Shown in pieces: positions 42,457 through 50,497 of a stretch of DNA of 64,000 bases. Within the stretch, counting starts at the first letter, position 1; every line of letters starts with the position of its first letter. This DNA is from Elioraea tepidiphila DSM 17972 (GTDB lineage: Bacteria; Pseudomonadota; Alphaproteobacteria; Acetobacterales; Acetobacteraceae): assembly GCF_000378465.1 (NCBI RefSeq), contig NZ_KB899920.1, forward strand, positions 43,070 through 107,069. The letters are read 5' to 3'. Under the pieces are notes generated by a model. The model searched no databases and was not told the origin of the DNA. It worked only from the letters and a program-made list of their open reading frames with translations. The translations under genes and the position numbers were made by a program.

Positions 42457-42517
42457 TCGTCCCTCCTCGCGCGCGCCGGCAGAGATGTGTGCCATCGGCG
42501 CGCGGCCCGCAAGCGTC

Positions 42518-43102
42518 TCACTCGGCCGCGGCCGCGCCCCGCACGTGGCGCAGGCTCGCCACCAGGTAGTCCCAGCCGGTGATCAGCGTCAGCGCGGCGG
42601 CGAGCGTCAGCAGCGCCTCGCCGAGCAGGCCCACGGGCAGGAAACCGAGGCCGAGCAGCCGCGCCGAGGCATCGCCCGCCACCAGCATCCCGAGCGCGGT
42701 CATCTGCACGCCGGTCTTCCACTTGGCGAGCCGGCTGACCGGCAGGCCCTGCGACAGCCCGGCGAGGAACTCGCGCAGGCCCGAGACCAGGATCTCGCGC
42801 AGCATGATCACCACCGCGGCGATCAGGCCGATATCCGAGAGCCGCCCCAGCCCGGCGAGCAGCATCAGCACCGCGCCCACCAGCAGCTTGTCGGCGATCG
42901 GGTCGAGCATCCGGCCGAACTCGGAGGTGGAGCGGCGGCGACGCGCGAGATGCCCGTCCAGCCAGTCGGTCAGCGCCGCGGCCGTGAACACCGCGCAGGC
43001 CGCCAGATCGGCCGCGGGCCAGCGCATCAGGCACAATCCGACGATCAGCGGGATCGCGGCGATGCGCGACAGGGTCAGCAGATTGGGCAGGTCGCTCGGC
43101 AC
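42518..43102 (-). CDS. pgsA: CDP-diacylglycerol-glycerol-3-phosphate 3-phosphatidyltransferase
   Basis: A 194-residue membrane enzyme with the CDP-alcohol phosphotransferase motif spread over DWLDGHLARRRRSTSEFGRMLDPIADK (D-G-x2-A-R-x8-G-x3-D-x3-D) and a C-terminal membrane helix bundle. PgsA makes phosphatidylglycerol phosphate, the first step to phosphatidylglycerol, the lipid donor for Lgt. It starts with GTG at 43102. uvrC lies 15 bases upstream; the uvrC-pgsA order is common in proteobacteria. Confidence 0.95.
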   Translation of the reverse strand: MPSDLPNLLTLSRIAAIPLIVGLCLMRWPAADLAACAVFTAAALTDWLDGHLARRRRSTSEFGRMLDPIADKLLVGAVLMLLAGLGRLSDIGLIAAVVIMLREILVSGLREFLAGLSQGLPVSRLAKWKTGVQMTALGMLVAGDASARLLGLGFLPVGLLGEALLTLAAALTLITGWDYLVASLRHVRGAAAAE

Positions 43103-43117
43103 GAGATCCCCGGGAGG

Positions 43118-45022
43118 TCAGCCGCTGCGGGGCAGTGTATCGGGGCCGGCGCCGGGATGGAAATGCTCGTAGATCCGGCGGGCGAGCGCGCGGTCGATGC
43201 CCGGGCAGGCCTCCAGCGCGGCAAGCCCGGCGGCGGCCACCCCGCGCGCCGAGCCGAAGTGGTTCAACAACGCGCGACGGCGCGCCGGACCCACCCCCTC
43301 GATCGCATCGAGCCCCGACCGTCCCATCGCCTTCTGGCGGCCGGCGCGGTGCGTGGTGATGGCGAAGCGATGCGCCTCGTCGCGCAGGCGCTGGAGGTAG
43401 TAGAGCACGGGGTCGCGCGGCGGCAGCTCGATCGGCTCGCGGCCCTCGGCGAAGAACCGCTCGCGCCCGGCGTTCCGGTCGGGCCCCTTGGCGATCGCGA
43501 CCAGGGGGATGTCCTCGACCCCGAGTCCGGCGAGCGTCTCGCGCGCGGCCGAGAGCTGGCCCTGCCCGCCATCGATCAGCACCAGATCGGGCCAGGTGCC
43601 GGGGTCGCGGTCGGGGTGCTCCTTCAGCGCCCGGCCGAAGCGGCGCTCCAGCACCTCGCGCATCATGGCGACGTCGTCGCCCGGCTGGACCGGACCCCTG
43701 ATCGCGAACTTGCGGTAGGCGGATTTCACGAAGCCCTGGGGGCCGGCGACGATCATCACGCCATAGGGCTCGCGGCCCATGGTGTGGCTGTTGTCGAAGA
43801 CCTCGATCCGCTCGGGCGGGGCGGCGAGACCGAACACCCGCGCCACCCCCTCCAGCAGCACGGCCTGGGCGGTGCCCTCGGCGAGCCGGCGCTCCAGCGC
43901 CTCGCGCGCGTTCTGGAGCGCGTGCTCGACCACCGCGCGCTTGGGCCCGCGCTGGGGCACGGCGAGCTCGACCTTGCGACCGGCCTTCAGGCTCAGCGCC
44001 TCGGCGACGAGATCGGCCTCGGGGATGCGGTGGGACAGCAGCACCGCGCGCGGGGGCGGCTTGTCGTCGTAGAACTGCCCAAGGAATGCCGCAAGAACAG
44101 ATGGTTCGTCCTCGCCCTTGGCATGGGCGGGGAAGTGCGCCCGGTTGCCGTTGTTGCGCCCGCCGCGGATGAAGAACACCTGCACGCAGGACTGGCCCCC
44201 GGCCATGTGGCAGGCGATCACGTCGGCATCGCCGAGCTCGCCCGGGTTCACCACGTCGGTGGACTGGACATGCGTCAGCCCGCGGATGCGGTCGCGGATC
44301 GTGGCCGCGCGCTCGAAGTCGAGCGCCTCGGCGGCGCGCTCCATCTGGGCGGCGAGCTCCTGTTGCAGGGCGGTGGTGTCGCCTTCGAGGAACCGCTTCG
44401 CCTGGGCCACCAGCCCGGCATAGGCGGCCTGATCGATCCGGCCGACGCAGGGCGCCGAGCAGCGCTTGATCTGATAGAGCAGGCAGGGCCGCGTGCGGTT
44501 GGCGAACACCGTGTCCGAGCAGGTGCGCAGCAGGAAGGCCCGGCTCAGCGCGGTGACCGCCTGGTTCACCGCCCAGGCCGAGGCATAGGGGCCGTAATAG
44601 TCGCCCTTGCGGCTCTGCGCGCCGCGATGCTTGGCGAGCTGCGGGAACGGGTGGTCGCCCGTCAGCATCACCCAAGGGTAGGACTTGTCGTCGCGCAGGA
44701 CGATGTTGAAACGCGGCTTGAGGCGCTTGATCAGGTTGCTCTCGAGCAGCAGCGCCTCGGCCTCGGTGTGGGTGGTGATCACCTCCACCGCGACGGTCTC
44801 CATCACCATGCGGCGCAACCGCTCGGGCAGGCGGGCCGGCTGCGCATACGCGGGCACGCGCTTGCGGAGGCTCTTGGCCTTGCCGACATAGAGCGCCTCG
44901 CCCTTGGCATCGAGCATGCGGTAGACACCCGGCCCGGGCGGCAAGGTGGGCAGCGCCGCCTCGATCACGGCAGCGCCCCGCGCCGGGGTTGAAGACGTAT
45001 CGCCGGCCTGATCTCGCGTCAT
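43118..45022 (-). CDS. uvrC: Excinuclease ABC subunit C
   Basis: The 634-residue nuclease of nucleotide excision repair has an N-terminal GIY-YIG domain (GVYRML...[14 protein letters not shown]), a cysteine cluster [15 protein letters not shown], a UVR helix pair ([23 protein letters not shown]), the RNase-H-like C-terminal nuclease ([22 protein letters not shown]) and tandem helix-hairpin-helix motifs. It cuts both sides of a lesion with UvrAB. Start ATG at 45022; upstream is the AT-richer gap to folB. Confidence 0.97.
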   Translation of the reverse strand: MTRDQAGDTSSTPARGAAVIEAALPTLPPGPGVYRMLDAKGEALYVGKAKSLRKRVPAYAQPARLPERLRRMVMETVAVEVITTHTEAEALLLESNLIKRLKPRFNIVLRDDKSYPWVMLTGDHPFPQLAKHRGAQSRKGDYYGPYASAWAVNQAVTALSRAFLLRTCSDTVFANRTRPCLLYQIKRCSAPCVGRIDQAAYAGLVAQAKRFLEGDTTALQQELAAQMERAAEALDFERAATIRDRIRGLTHVQSTDVVNPGELGDADVIACHMAGGQSCVQVFFIRGGRNNGNRAHFPAHAKGEDEPSVLAAFLGQFYDDKPPPRAVLLSHRIPEADLVAEALSLKAGRKVELAVPQRGPKRAVVEHALQNAREALERRLAEGTAQAVLLEGVARVFGLAAPPERIEVFDNSHTMGREPYGVMIVAGPQGFVKSAYRKFAIRGPVQPGDDVAMMREVLERRFGRALKEHPDRDPGTWPDLVLIDGGQGQLSAARETLAGLGVEDIPLVAIAKGPDRNAGRERFFAEGREPIELPPRDPVLYYLQRLRDEAHRFAITTHRAGRQKAMGRSGLDAIEGVGPARRRALLNHFGSARGVAAAGLAALEACPGIDRALARRIYEHFHPGAGPDTLPRSG

Positions 45023-45305
45023 CGGAAGCGTCTGCGCAGCGTCAAGCAACCGACAGACGTGCCGTCGGTATCCACCGAGTCTGTGGACAACTCTGTGGGG
45101 AAGGGTCTCACGGCGTCGCGAGTCCGGCCTTTCGCTAGGGCTCCCTCGGTTTGCCCACTTCTTGGGCAAAGAAATTCAATCATTTGTTTTTCAAGGATTT
45201 TGCATCGGCCCCCTGAAACGAAACCGTCGTATAGCCGGCAGAATGACCGTCAGACGGGGCGCATCCGCAGACTCGGCCGGCAGTGGACAACTTCCGCCCG
45301 ACACG
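45023..45305. promoter_or_regulatory. AT-richer gap with DnaA-box-like 9-mers and a hairpin
   Basis: A 283-bp gap between folB and uvrC. It holds TGTGGACAA (45082-45090, one mismatch to the DnaA box TGTGGATAA), weaker matches at 45068-45076, 45094-45102 and 45282-45290, a perfect 8-bp hairpin (45050-45057 with 45063-45070), and the most AT-rich stretch I noticed in the window (about 45170-45210). Minus-strand TTGAAA near 45190 could be the -35 for uvrC. Its role may be a uvrC promoter region, a DnaA-regulated site or a fragment of an origin; none is proven. Confidence 0.35.
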
Positions 45306-45725
45306 TCAAGCCCGTCTCCGCTCGATCGTAACGCCCACGGAATCCGCGTCCGGCAGCGCCTCGGGCTTCTCAACCGTAACGCGAACGATCCGCACGCGAT
45401 GGTCTGAGAGGCACGCCTCGGCGATCCGCTCCGCGAGCGTTTCCACCAGCATCACGTGCCCGTCGGCGACGATCGCGCGCGCGAGCCCCGCCACGCGCTC
45501 GTAGTCCACCACCCGCGCGAGGTCGTCGCGACCGACCGGCGCGCGCGACATCGGCCGCGCCCCGTCGTCCTCGACCGCGAGCTCGACACCGATGCGCACC
45601 GGCTGGCGCGTCAGCCGCTCGTGGCCGTGCACCCCGATCGAGGCTTCGAGCGTGAGGCCGCGCACGAACACATGCCTGAGCCCGAGCGCCGCATCGGCGA
45701 GCCGCCGCTCCGCGCCGTGATCCAT
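45306..45725 (-). CDS. folB: Dihydroneopterin aldolase
   Basis: A 139-residue protein with VFVRGLTLEASIGVHGHERLTRQPVRI, the FolB start in which the Glu in LEASIGVH and the Gly-Val-His patch line the pterin site, and a later Lys in VTVEKPEAL. FolB splits dihydroneopterin in folate synthesis. It is 32 bases downstream of a pteridine-reductase-like SDR gene, which makes a folate/pterin pair. Confidence 0.9.
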   Translation of the reverse strand: MDHGAERRLADAALGLRHVFVRGLTLEASIGVHGHERLTRQPVRIGVELAVEDDGARPMSRAPVGRDDLARVVDYERVAGLARAIVADGHVMLVETLAERIAEACLSDHRVRIVRVTVEKPEALPDADSVGVTIERRRA

Positions 45726-45757
45726 CGTCCTGCCGTCCTTTCCGGCGCGACCGGCGG

Positions 45758-46531
45758 CTATTCCTCCGGCGCCTCGCGCGCGGGCGCCCAGTGCAGGTGC
45801 TGCCCGCCGTCCAGCGCGATCATCTGCCCCGTCATCGACGGCAGCGCAAGGATGGCGAGCGTCGCGCGCGCCACCTCCTCGGGCGAGGCGCCGCGCCCGA
45901 GCGGCACCGAGGCGCATTGGCGCGCGAACTGCTCCGGCGTCTGGCGCGGGCTGGGCACGGTCGGGCCGGGGCCGATGCCGTTGACGCGGATGCGCGGCGC
46001 GAGCGCCAGGGCGAGGGTCCGCGTCAGGGTCCAGAGCGCGGCCTTGCTCACGGTGTAGCTGACGAAATGGGGGGTGAGGTTCCACACCCGCTGGTCGAGC
46101 AGGTTGATCACCGCGCCCTCGGCCCCGGCCGGGAGCGCGCGCGCCATGGCCTGGGTCAGCACGAAGGGCGCGCGCAGGTTGGGCTCCAGATGCGCGTCCC
46201 AGGAGGCGCGCGTGCCGTCGTCCCACTCGTCGCGCTCGAAGGCCGAGGCGTTGTTCACGAGCACGCCGACCGGTCCCAGCGCCTCGGCGGCCGCCGGCAC
46301 CAGCCGGGCCACCTCCGCCTCGCGCGCGAGATCGGCGGCGAGCGCCACGCCCCGCCTCCCGCGCGCCCCGATCGCCTCGACGGTGGCGGAGGCCTCGGCC
46401 GCGCTGGTGCGGAACTGGATCGCCACGTCGAACCCCGCCTCGGCGAGGGCGAGCGCGATCGCCCGGCCGATCCGTTTCGAGCCTCCGGTGACGAGCGCGG
46501 TGCGGGGAATCGCGGCGGGAACGGTCCACAT
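45758..46531 (-). CDS. Pteridine reductase-like SDR (FolM/PTR1 type)
   Basis: A 257-residue short-chain dehydrogenase whose glycine motif reads TGGSKRIG, the T-G-x3-R-x-G form that marks pteridine reductases rather than the usual T-G-x3-G-x-G. The catalytic YTVSK is intact, and a long hydrophobic ALA run follows. FolM-type enzymes reduce dihydrofolate or dihydromonapterin. The adjacent folB supports a pterin role. The ATG at 46531 was chosen; another in-frame ATG lies 12 bases upstream. It is divergent from another SDR gene. Confidence 0.8.
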   Translation of the reverse strand: MWTVPAAIPRTALVTGGSKRIGRAIALALAEAGFDVAIQFRTSAAEASATVEAIGARGRRGVALAADLAREAEVARLVPAAAEALGPVGVLVNNASAFERDEWDDGTRASWDAHLEPNLRAPFVLTQAMARALPAGAEGAVINLLDQRVWNLTPHFVSYTVSKAALWTLTRTLALALAPRIRVNGIGPGPTVPSPRQTPEQFARQCASVPLGRGASPEEVARATLAILALPSMTGQMIALDGGQHLHWAPAREAPEE

Positions 46532-46619
46532 GCGACAGAACATGGGGCAGCCGGCCACGCTTGCCAGCCGCGCCGCGATGGGCTGGCATGCGGGGGCACG
46601 CTTTCGCATGGGAGGACCG

Positions 46620-47399
46620 ATGGATCTCGGGGTTCGCGGCAAGACCGCGCTGATCACCGGCGGGTCGAAGGGGATCGGCCGCGCCGCCGCCGAGAGCCTC
46701 GCCGCCGAGGGCTGCCACGTGATCCTGGTCTCGCGCACCCAGGCGGCGCTCGATGCCGCGGCCGAGGAGATCCGCAGCCGCCACCAGGTGCGCGCGCGCG
46801 CCCATGCCGCCGACATCGCGGTGCAGGGCACGGCCGAGGAGCTCGCGCGGCGCTTCCCGGAGATCGACATCCTGGTGAACAACGCCGGCGCGATCCCGGG
46901 CGGGTCGCTCCAGCAGGTGGACGGCACCACGTGGCGCGAGGCGTGGAAGCTCAAGGTGTTCGGCTACATCGACATGTGCCGCGCCTTCTACCCGCTGCTC
47001 GCGCAGCGGTCGGGCGTGATCGTCAACGTGATCGGCAACGCGGCCGCCACGCTCGACCAGGCCTATATCTGCGGTGTCGCAGGCAATGCCGCGCTCGAGG
47101 CGTTCACGCGCTCGCTCGGCGGCGGCGCGCCGGCCGACGGGATGCGCGTGGTGGGGCTCTCGCCCGGCCCCGTCGCCACCGACCGCCTGGTGACGCTGAC
47201 GCGCAAGAAGGCGGCCGACCGGTTCGGCGATCCGGAGCGCTGGCGCGACCTGCTCGCGCCGATGCCGTTCTCGCGCGCCGCCACACCGGAGGAGATCGGC
47301 GACATGGTGGCGTTCCTGGCGAGCCCCCGTTCCGGCTACACCAGCGGCACGATCGTGCAGATCGATGGCGGCATGGCCAGCCGCAGCCGCGCGTTCTGA
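46620..47399 (+). CDS. SDR-fold protein lacking the catalytic Tyr/Lys
   Basis: A 259-residue protein with the SDR cofactor loop TGGSKGIG (residues 13-20), NNAG and the C-terminal YTSGTIVQIDGG. The active-site segment reads AYICGVAGNAALEAF: aligned on the usual Y-x3-K-AAL pattern, Gly152 stands at Tyr and Asn156 at Lys, and the usual Ser is Gly/Asn near 139-140. It may bind NAD(P) but cannot use the standard SDR mechanism. Related non-canonical SDRs with this SAGNAAL-type motif exist in soil Alphaproteobacteria (recollection). RBS GGGAGGA. An alpha/beta hydrolase follows after nine bases. Confidence 0.8.
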   Translation: MDLGVRGKTALITGGSKGIGRAAAESLAAEGCHVILVSRTQAALDAAAEEIRSRHQVRARAHAADIAVQGTAEELARRFPEIDILVNNAGAIPGGSLQQVDGTTWREAWKLKVFGYIDMCRAFYPLLAQRSGVIVNVIGNAAATLDQAYICGVAGNAALEAFTRSLGGGAPADGMRVVGLSPGPVATDRLVTLTRKKAADRFGDPERWRDLLAPMPFSRAATPEEIGDMVAFLASPRSGYTSGTIVQIDGGMASRSRAF

Positions 47400-47408
47400 G
47401 GGGACCCC

Positions 47409-48287
47409 ATGCGCATCACCACAACGGACGGCGTGACGCTGCACGTCGAGGACACCGGCCACGGCGCGCCGATCGTGTTCGTGCACGAATTCGCCGGCGA
47501 CTGCCGCAGCTACGAGCCGCAGGTGCGGTACTTCGCGCGTCGCTACCGCTGCGTGACCTTCAACGCGCGCGGCTACCCGCCCTCCGACGTGCCCGCCTCG
47601 CCCGAGGCCTACTCCCAGGCGCGCGCGCGCGACGACATCCGCGACGTGCTCGACCAGCTCGGCATCCAGGGCGCGCATATCGTCGGCATCTCGATGGGCG
47701 GGTTCGCGACCCTGCATTTCGGCCTCGCCTACCCGCACCGGGCGAAGTCGCTGGTGATCGCGGGCGTGGGCTACGGCGCGCCGGCCGACAAGCGCGCCCA
47801 GTTCGCCGAGGAGTGCGAGGTGGCGGCGCGCCGCTTCGAGACCCTGCCCGCCGCGGAGGCCGCCGGCAGCTACGGTCGCGGACCGACCCGGGTGCAGTAC
47901 GAGAACAAGGACCCGCGCGGCTACGCCGAGTTCATGGCCCAGCTCGCCGAGCACGACCCGAAGGGTGCGGCGAACACGCTCAGGGGCGTGCAGAAGCGCC
48001 GGCCCTCGGTGTTCGACCTCGCCGAGGGGATGAAGGCGCTCAGCGTGCCCAGCCTGATCATGACCGGCGACGAGGACGATCCCTGCCTGGAGGCGAGCCT
48101 GTTCATGAAGCGCTGCATCCCGACCTCCGGCCTGGTCGTGCTGCCCTGCACCGGGCACACGCTGAACCTGGAGGAGCCGGCCGCCTTCAACGCCGCGGTG
48201 GCCGACTTCCTCGCCGCGGTGGAACTCGGCCGCTGGCCGCGGCGCGACCCGCGCAGCCTGACCGGGACGATCCTCGGCACACGCTGA
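47409..48287 (+). CDS. Alpha/beta hydrolase
   Basis: A 292-residue hydrolase with an oxyanion segment VFVHEFAGDCRSYEPQ, nucleophile elbow GISMGG, an acid in TGDEDDP and the His in CTGHTLN. No signal peptide. The family includes C-C bond hydrolases and esterases. Position directly behind the odd SDR suggests they act on the same compound, which cannot be named from sequence. Confidence 0.88.
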   Translation: MRITTTDGVTLHVEDTGHGAPIVFVHEFAGDCRSYEPQVRYFARRYRCVTFNARGYPPSDVPASPEAYSQARARDDIRDVLDQLGIQGAHIVGISMGGFATLHFGLAYPHRAKSLVIAGVGYGAPADKRAQFAEECEVAARRFETLPAAEAAGSYGRGPTRVQYENKDPRGYAEFMAQLAEHDPKGAANTLRGVQKRRPSVFDLAEGMKALSVPSLIMTGDEDDPCLEASLFMKRCIPTSGLVVLPCTGHTLNLEEPAAFNAAVADFLAAVELGRWPRRDPRSLTGTILGTR

Positions 48288-48300
48288 GGCACGGCCCCGG

Positions 48301-48933
48301 TCAGGGGTGCGCGTGCACCCCGCCGTGGAAGAAGCTGTTGCCGGTGTAGCGGTAGCGCAGCGTGTAGAAGCGCCAGGGCCGCTCCAGCGGGTGGGTGCCG
48401 AAGGTGGTGGCCTTCAGCACGTAGCCGGTGTTGCCTTCGCTCATGTAGGTCATCGGCTCGACCAGTGTGCCGCCCCGGCCGACCTCCGAGAGCGCGACGT
48501 TGCGCTGCAGCTTGGCCTGCTGCGCCCGCCCGGCGTCGATGCCGAGGCTTTCGATCGCGGTGCCCGCCCGCGCCATGTTGACGTGGCAGACCCGCACCGT
48601 GCCGTTCGCGCCGGGGCCCTGGCTGCCGATGCCGAGCGTGCAGCCGTCCATGGTCGGGGTGAACATCCAGAGCGCCAGGTTGCCGAGCGTCGTCGCCTTG
48701 ATGTTGTTCTGCTCGTAGGGACAGAAATAGGCGGGGATCGAGACCGGATCGTCGGGCCGCGCCAGGCGCAGGCGGAACACCTTCGCATCGGGATTGTTGG
48801 TCACGACGGAGTTCGGCCGCTCCTCGACCGTGACGTCCACCAGGCCCTCGGTCTGGTTCGGCACGATCACGTAGACGACATGCGTCTCCATGAAGGTCTT
48901 GGGGTCGTTGCAGAACGCATGGACCATCGACAT
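48301..48933 (-). CDS. Orphan protein of unknown function with a Cys/His pattern
   Basis: A 210-residue protein that I do not recognise. It has no signal peptide or membrane helix, four cysteines (Cys8, 71, 98, 116) and a less Ala-rich composition than its neighbours (more Asn, Thr, Met). A segment MDGCTLGIGSQGPGANG (95-111) is followed by VRVCHVNMA (115-122); the spaced Cys98, His117, Asn119 recall papain-like cysteine hydrolases or deamidase-type toxins, but this is speculation. The ATG at 48933 has AGGAGGA just upstream. It is a lone gene, convergent with the hydrolase. Confidence 0.6.
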   Translation of the reverse strand: MSMVHAFCNDPKTFMETHVVYVIVPNQTEGLVDVTVEERPNSVVTNNPDAKVFRLRLARPDDPVSIPAYFCPYEQNNIKATTLGNLALWMFTPTMDGCTLGIGSQGPGANGTVRVCHVNMARAGTAIESLGIDAGRAQQAKLQRNVALSEVGRGGTLVEPMTYMSEGNTGYVLKATTFGTHPLERPWRFYTLRYRYTGNSFFHGGVHAHP

Positions 48934-49097
48934 CCGGATCTTTCCTCCTGTGGTCTCGCGCATGCCGGCGCAGGATCGGAGACGACGGCTTACGAGCCGG
49001 TAAACATATACCCGATGCCAGCAAGCGCCGGCACGCGCCCTCGTGCGCTCCCCCGGCTGTCAGTTGACTCGCGCCACGCCCGTTCCATTCTTCCCGC

Positions 49098-50447
49098 ATG
49101 CGTGGCCTCGCCCTTGCCCTCGCCGTGCTGATCGCCTCGCCCGCGGCCGCGCAGGAGACCTCGTTCCGCATCTTCAACCGCACCGGCGAGCCGGCGATCG
49201 GCCTCTATGTCGGCGGCGGGCGGAACCTGCTGGCGGGGCGGCAACTGCCCGCCGGCGCCGGCGTCCAGACCGCAGCGCCCGGGTGCAGCGTGGATCTGCG
49301 CATGGTGCTGGCGAGCGGCCGCGTGATGGACTGGCCGCGCGCCAATGTCTGCGCGACGCGCGAGGTGTTCTTCACCCAGGCGCCCCCGCAGCGGCCGGGC
49401 CACGCCGCGCCGGCGCAGGCGGAGGTCGAACCGACCTCGATCGCCGCCGCGCAGCGCGCGCTGGCGGCTCTCGGATACGACCCCGGCGCCGCCGACGGCG
49501 TGATGGGGCCGCGTACGCGCCAGGCGATCGCCGCGTTCCAGCGCGACACCGGCCTGCCCGTCACCGGCGAGCCCGATCGGCCGACCATGGCCGCGCTCGG
49601 GCGGGCGGTCGGCGCGCAGGGCGGCGGGACGAACGGGAAGCCACCGCCGATCGGTGCGGCGCCGCCGCCGGTCGCGGCCGCCCCCCCGCCCCGGCCCGGC
49701 GCGCCGCGGACCGGAAACGACAAGCCGCCGCCGGGCGTCGACCGCCCGGTGCCGCTGCCGACGGGCGTCACCCCGGGTCCCGCCCGCCCGCCCTCCGACG
49801 CGCCGCCGCCGGCCCAGCAGCGGCGCGCCAGCACCGGCACCGGCTTCATCGTCGCCGAGGGGCGGGTGCTGACCAACCATCACGTGATCGACGGCTGCCA
49901 GCGCGTCGTCGGCGTGCTCGCGAACCGGCGGCGGGTCGATCTCGGCATCGGCCCGCGCGATGCGCGCCGCGACCTCGCGATCCTCTCCGGCCCGCGCGAC
50001 CTCGGACCCGCCCTCGCCTTCCGCGAGGGGGCACCGCGCCGCGGCGACGAGGTCGTCACCTACGGCTTCCCGCTCACCGGCATTCTCGGCTCCGGGCCGA
50101 CGCTGACCACGGGCGAGATCAGCGCGCTGACGGGGCTGCGCGACGATCCGAACACCATGATCATCTCGGCGCCGGTGCAGGCGGGCAATTCGGGCGGGCC
50201 GCTGCTCGACCGGGCGGGCAATGTGCTCGGCGTGATCGTCGCCAAGCTCGCCGCGCTGCGCGTGGCCGAGCGCACGGGCGACCTGCCGCAGAACGTCAAC
50301 ATCGCCATCCAGGGCAGCGTGGCCCTGGAGTTCCTGCGCCAGAACGGCGTGCAGGCGCGCCGGTCGCCGTCGATCGCGCACTACCCGGCCGCCGAGGTGG
50401 GCGAGATCGCGCACCCCTCGACCGTGCTGATCGAGTGCTTCAAGTAG
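49098..50447 (+). CDS. Secreted trypsin-like serine protease with a peptidoglycan-binding domain
   Basis: A 449-residue protein: signal peptide cleaved after AAA-Q near residue 19; an unassigned beta-domain (20-105); a peptidoglycan-binding-1 domain (about 112-170, AAQRALAALGYDPGAADGVMGPRTRQAIAAFQ); a Pro/Gly linker; and a trypsin-like domain with His262 in TNHHVI, Asp292 in RRDLAIL and Ser365 in AGNSGGPLL. No PDZ domain. It probably works in the periplasm, held on the cell wall, against misfolded or regulatory proteins. The start is an ATG directly before a clean signal peptide. It appears monocistronic, with the GMC oxidoreductase 50 bases downstream. Confidence 0.9.
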   Translation: MRGLALALAVLIASPAAAQETSFRIFNRTGEPAIGLYVGGGRNLLAGRQLPAGAGVQTAAPGCSVDLRMVLASGRVMDWPRANVCATREVFFTQAPPQRPGHAAPAQAEVEPTSIAAAQRALAALGYDPGAADGVMGPRTRQAIAAFQRDTGLPVTGEPDRPTMAALGRAVGAQGGGTNGKPPPIGAAPPPVAAAPPPRPGAPRTGNDKPPPGVDRPVPLPTGVTPGPARPPSDAPPPAQQRRASTGTGFIVAEGRVLTNHHVIDGCQRVVGVLANRRRVDLGIGPRDARRDLAILSGPRDLGPALAFREGAPRRGDEVVTYGFPLTGILGSGPTLTTGEISALTGLRDDPNTMIISAPVQAGNSGGPLLDRAGNVLGVIVAKLAALRVAERTGDLPQNVNIAIQGSVALEFLRQNGVQARRSPSIAHYPAAEVGEIAHPSTVLIECFK

Positions 50448-50497
50448 CCGGTCGTCCCCGGATCGACCCGGCACGGCCCAGCCGCTAGCCTTCGCGC

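Noticed and set aside
42350-44992. An 880-codon plus-strand frame opposite pgsA and uvrC
   Set aside because: Mirror frame of conserved genes with no ribosome-binding site or family pattern.
45050-45070. The hairpin in the uvrC-folB gap as a rho-independent terminator
   Set aside because: No T-run follows it on either strand within the usual distance, and it is far from the end of any gene read toward it.
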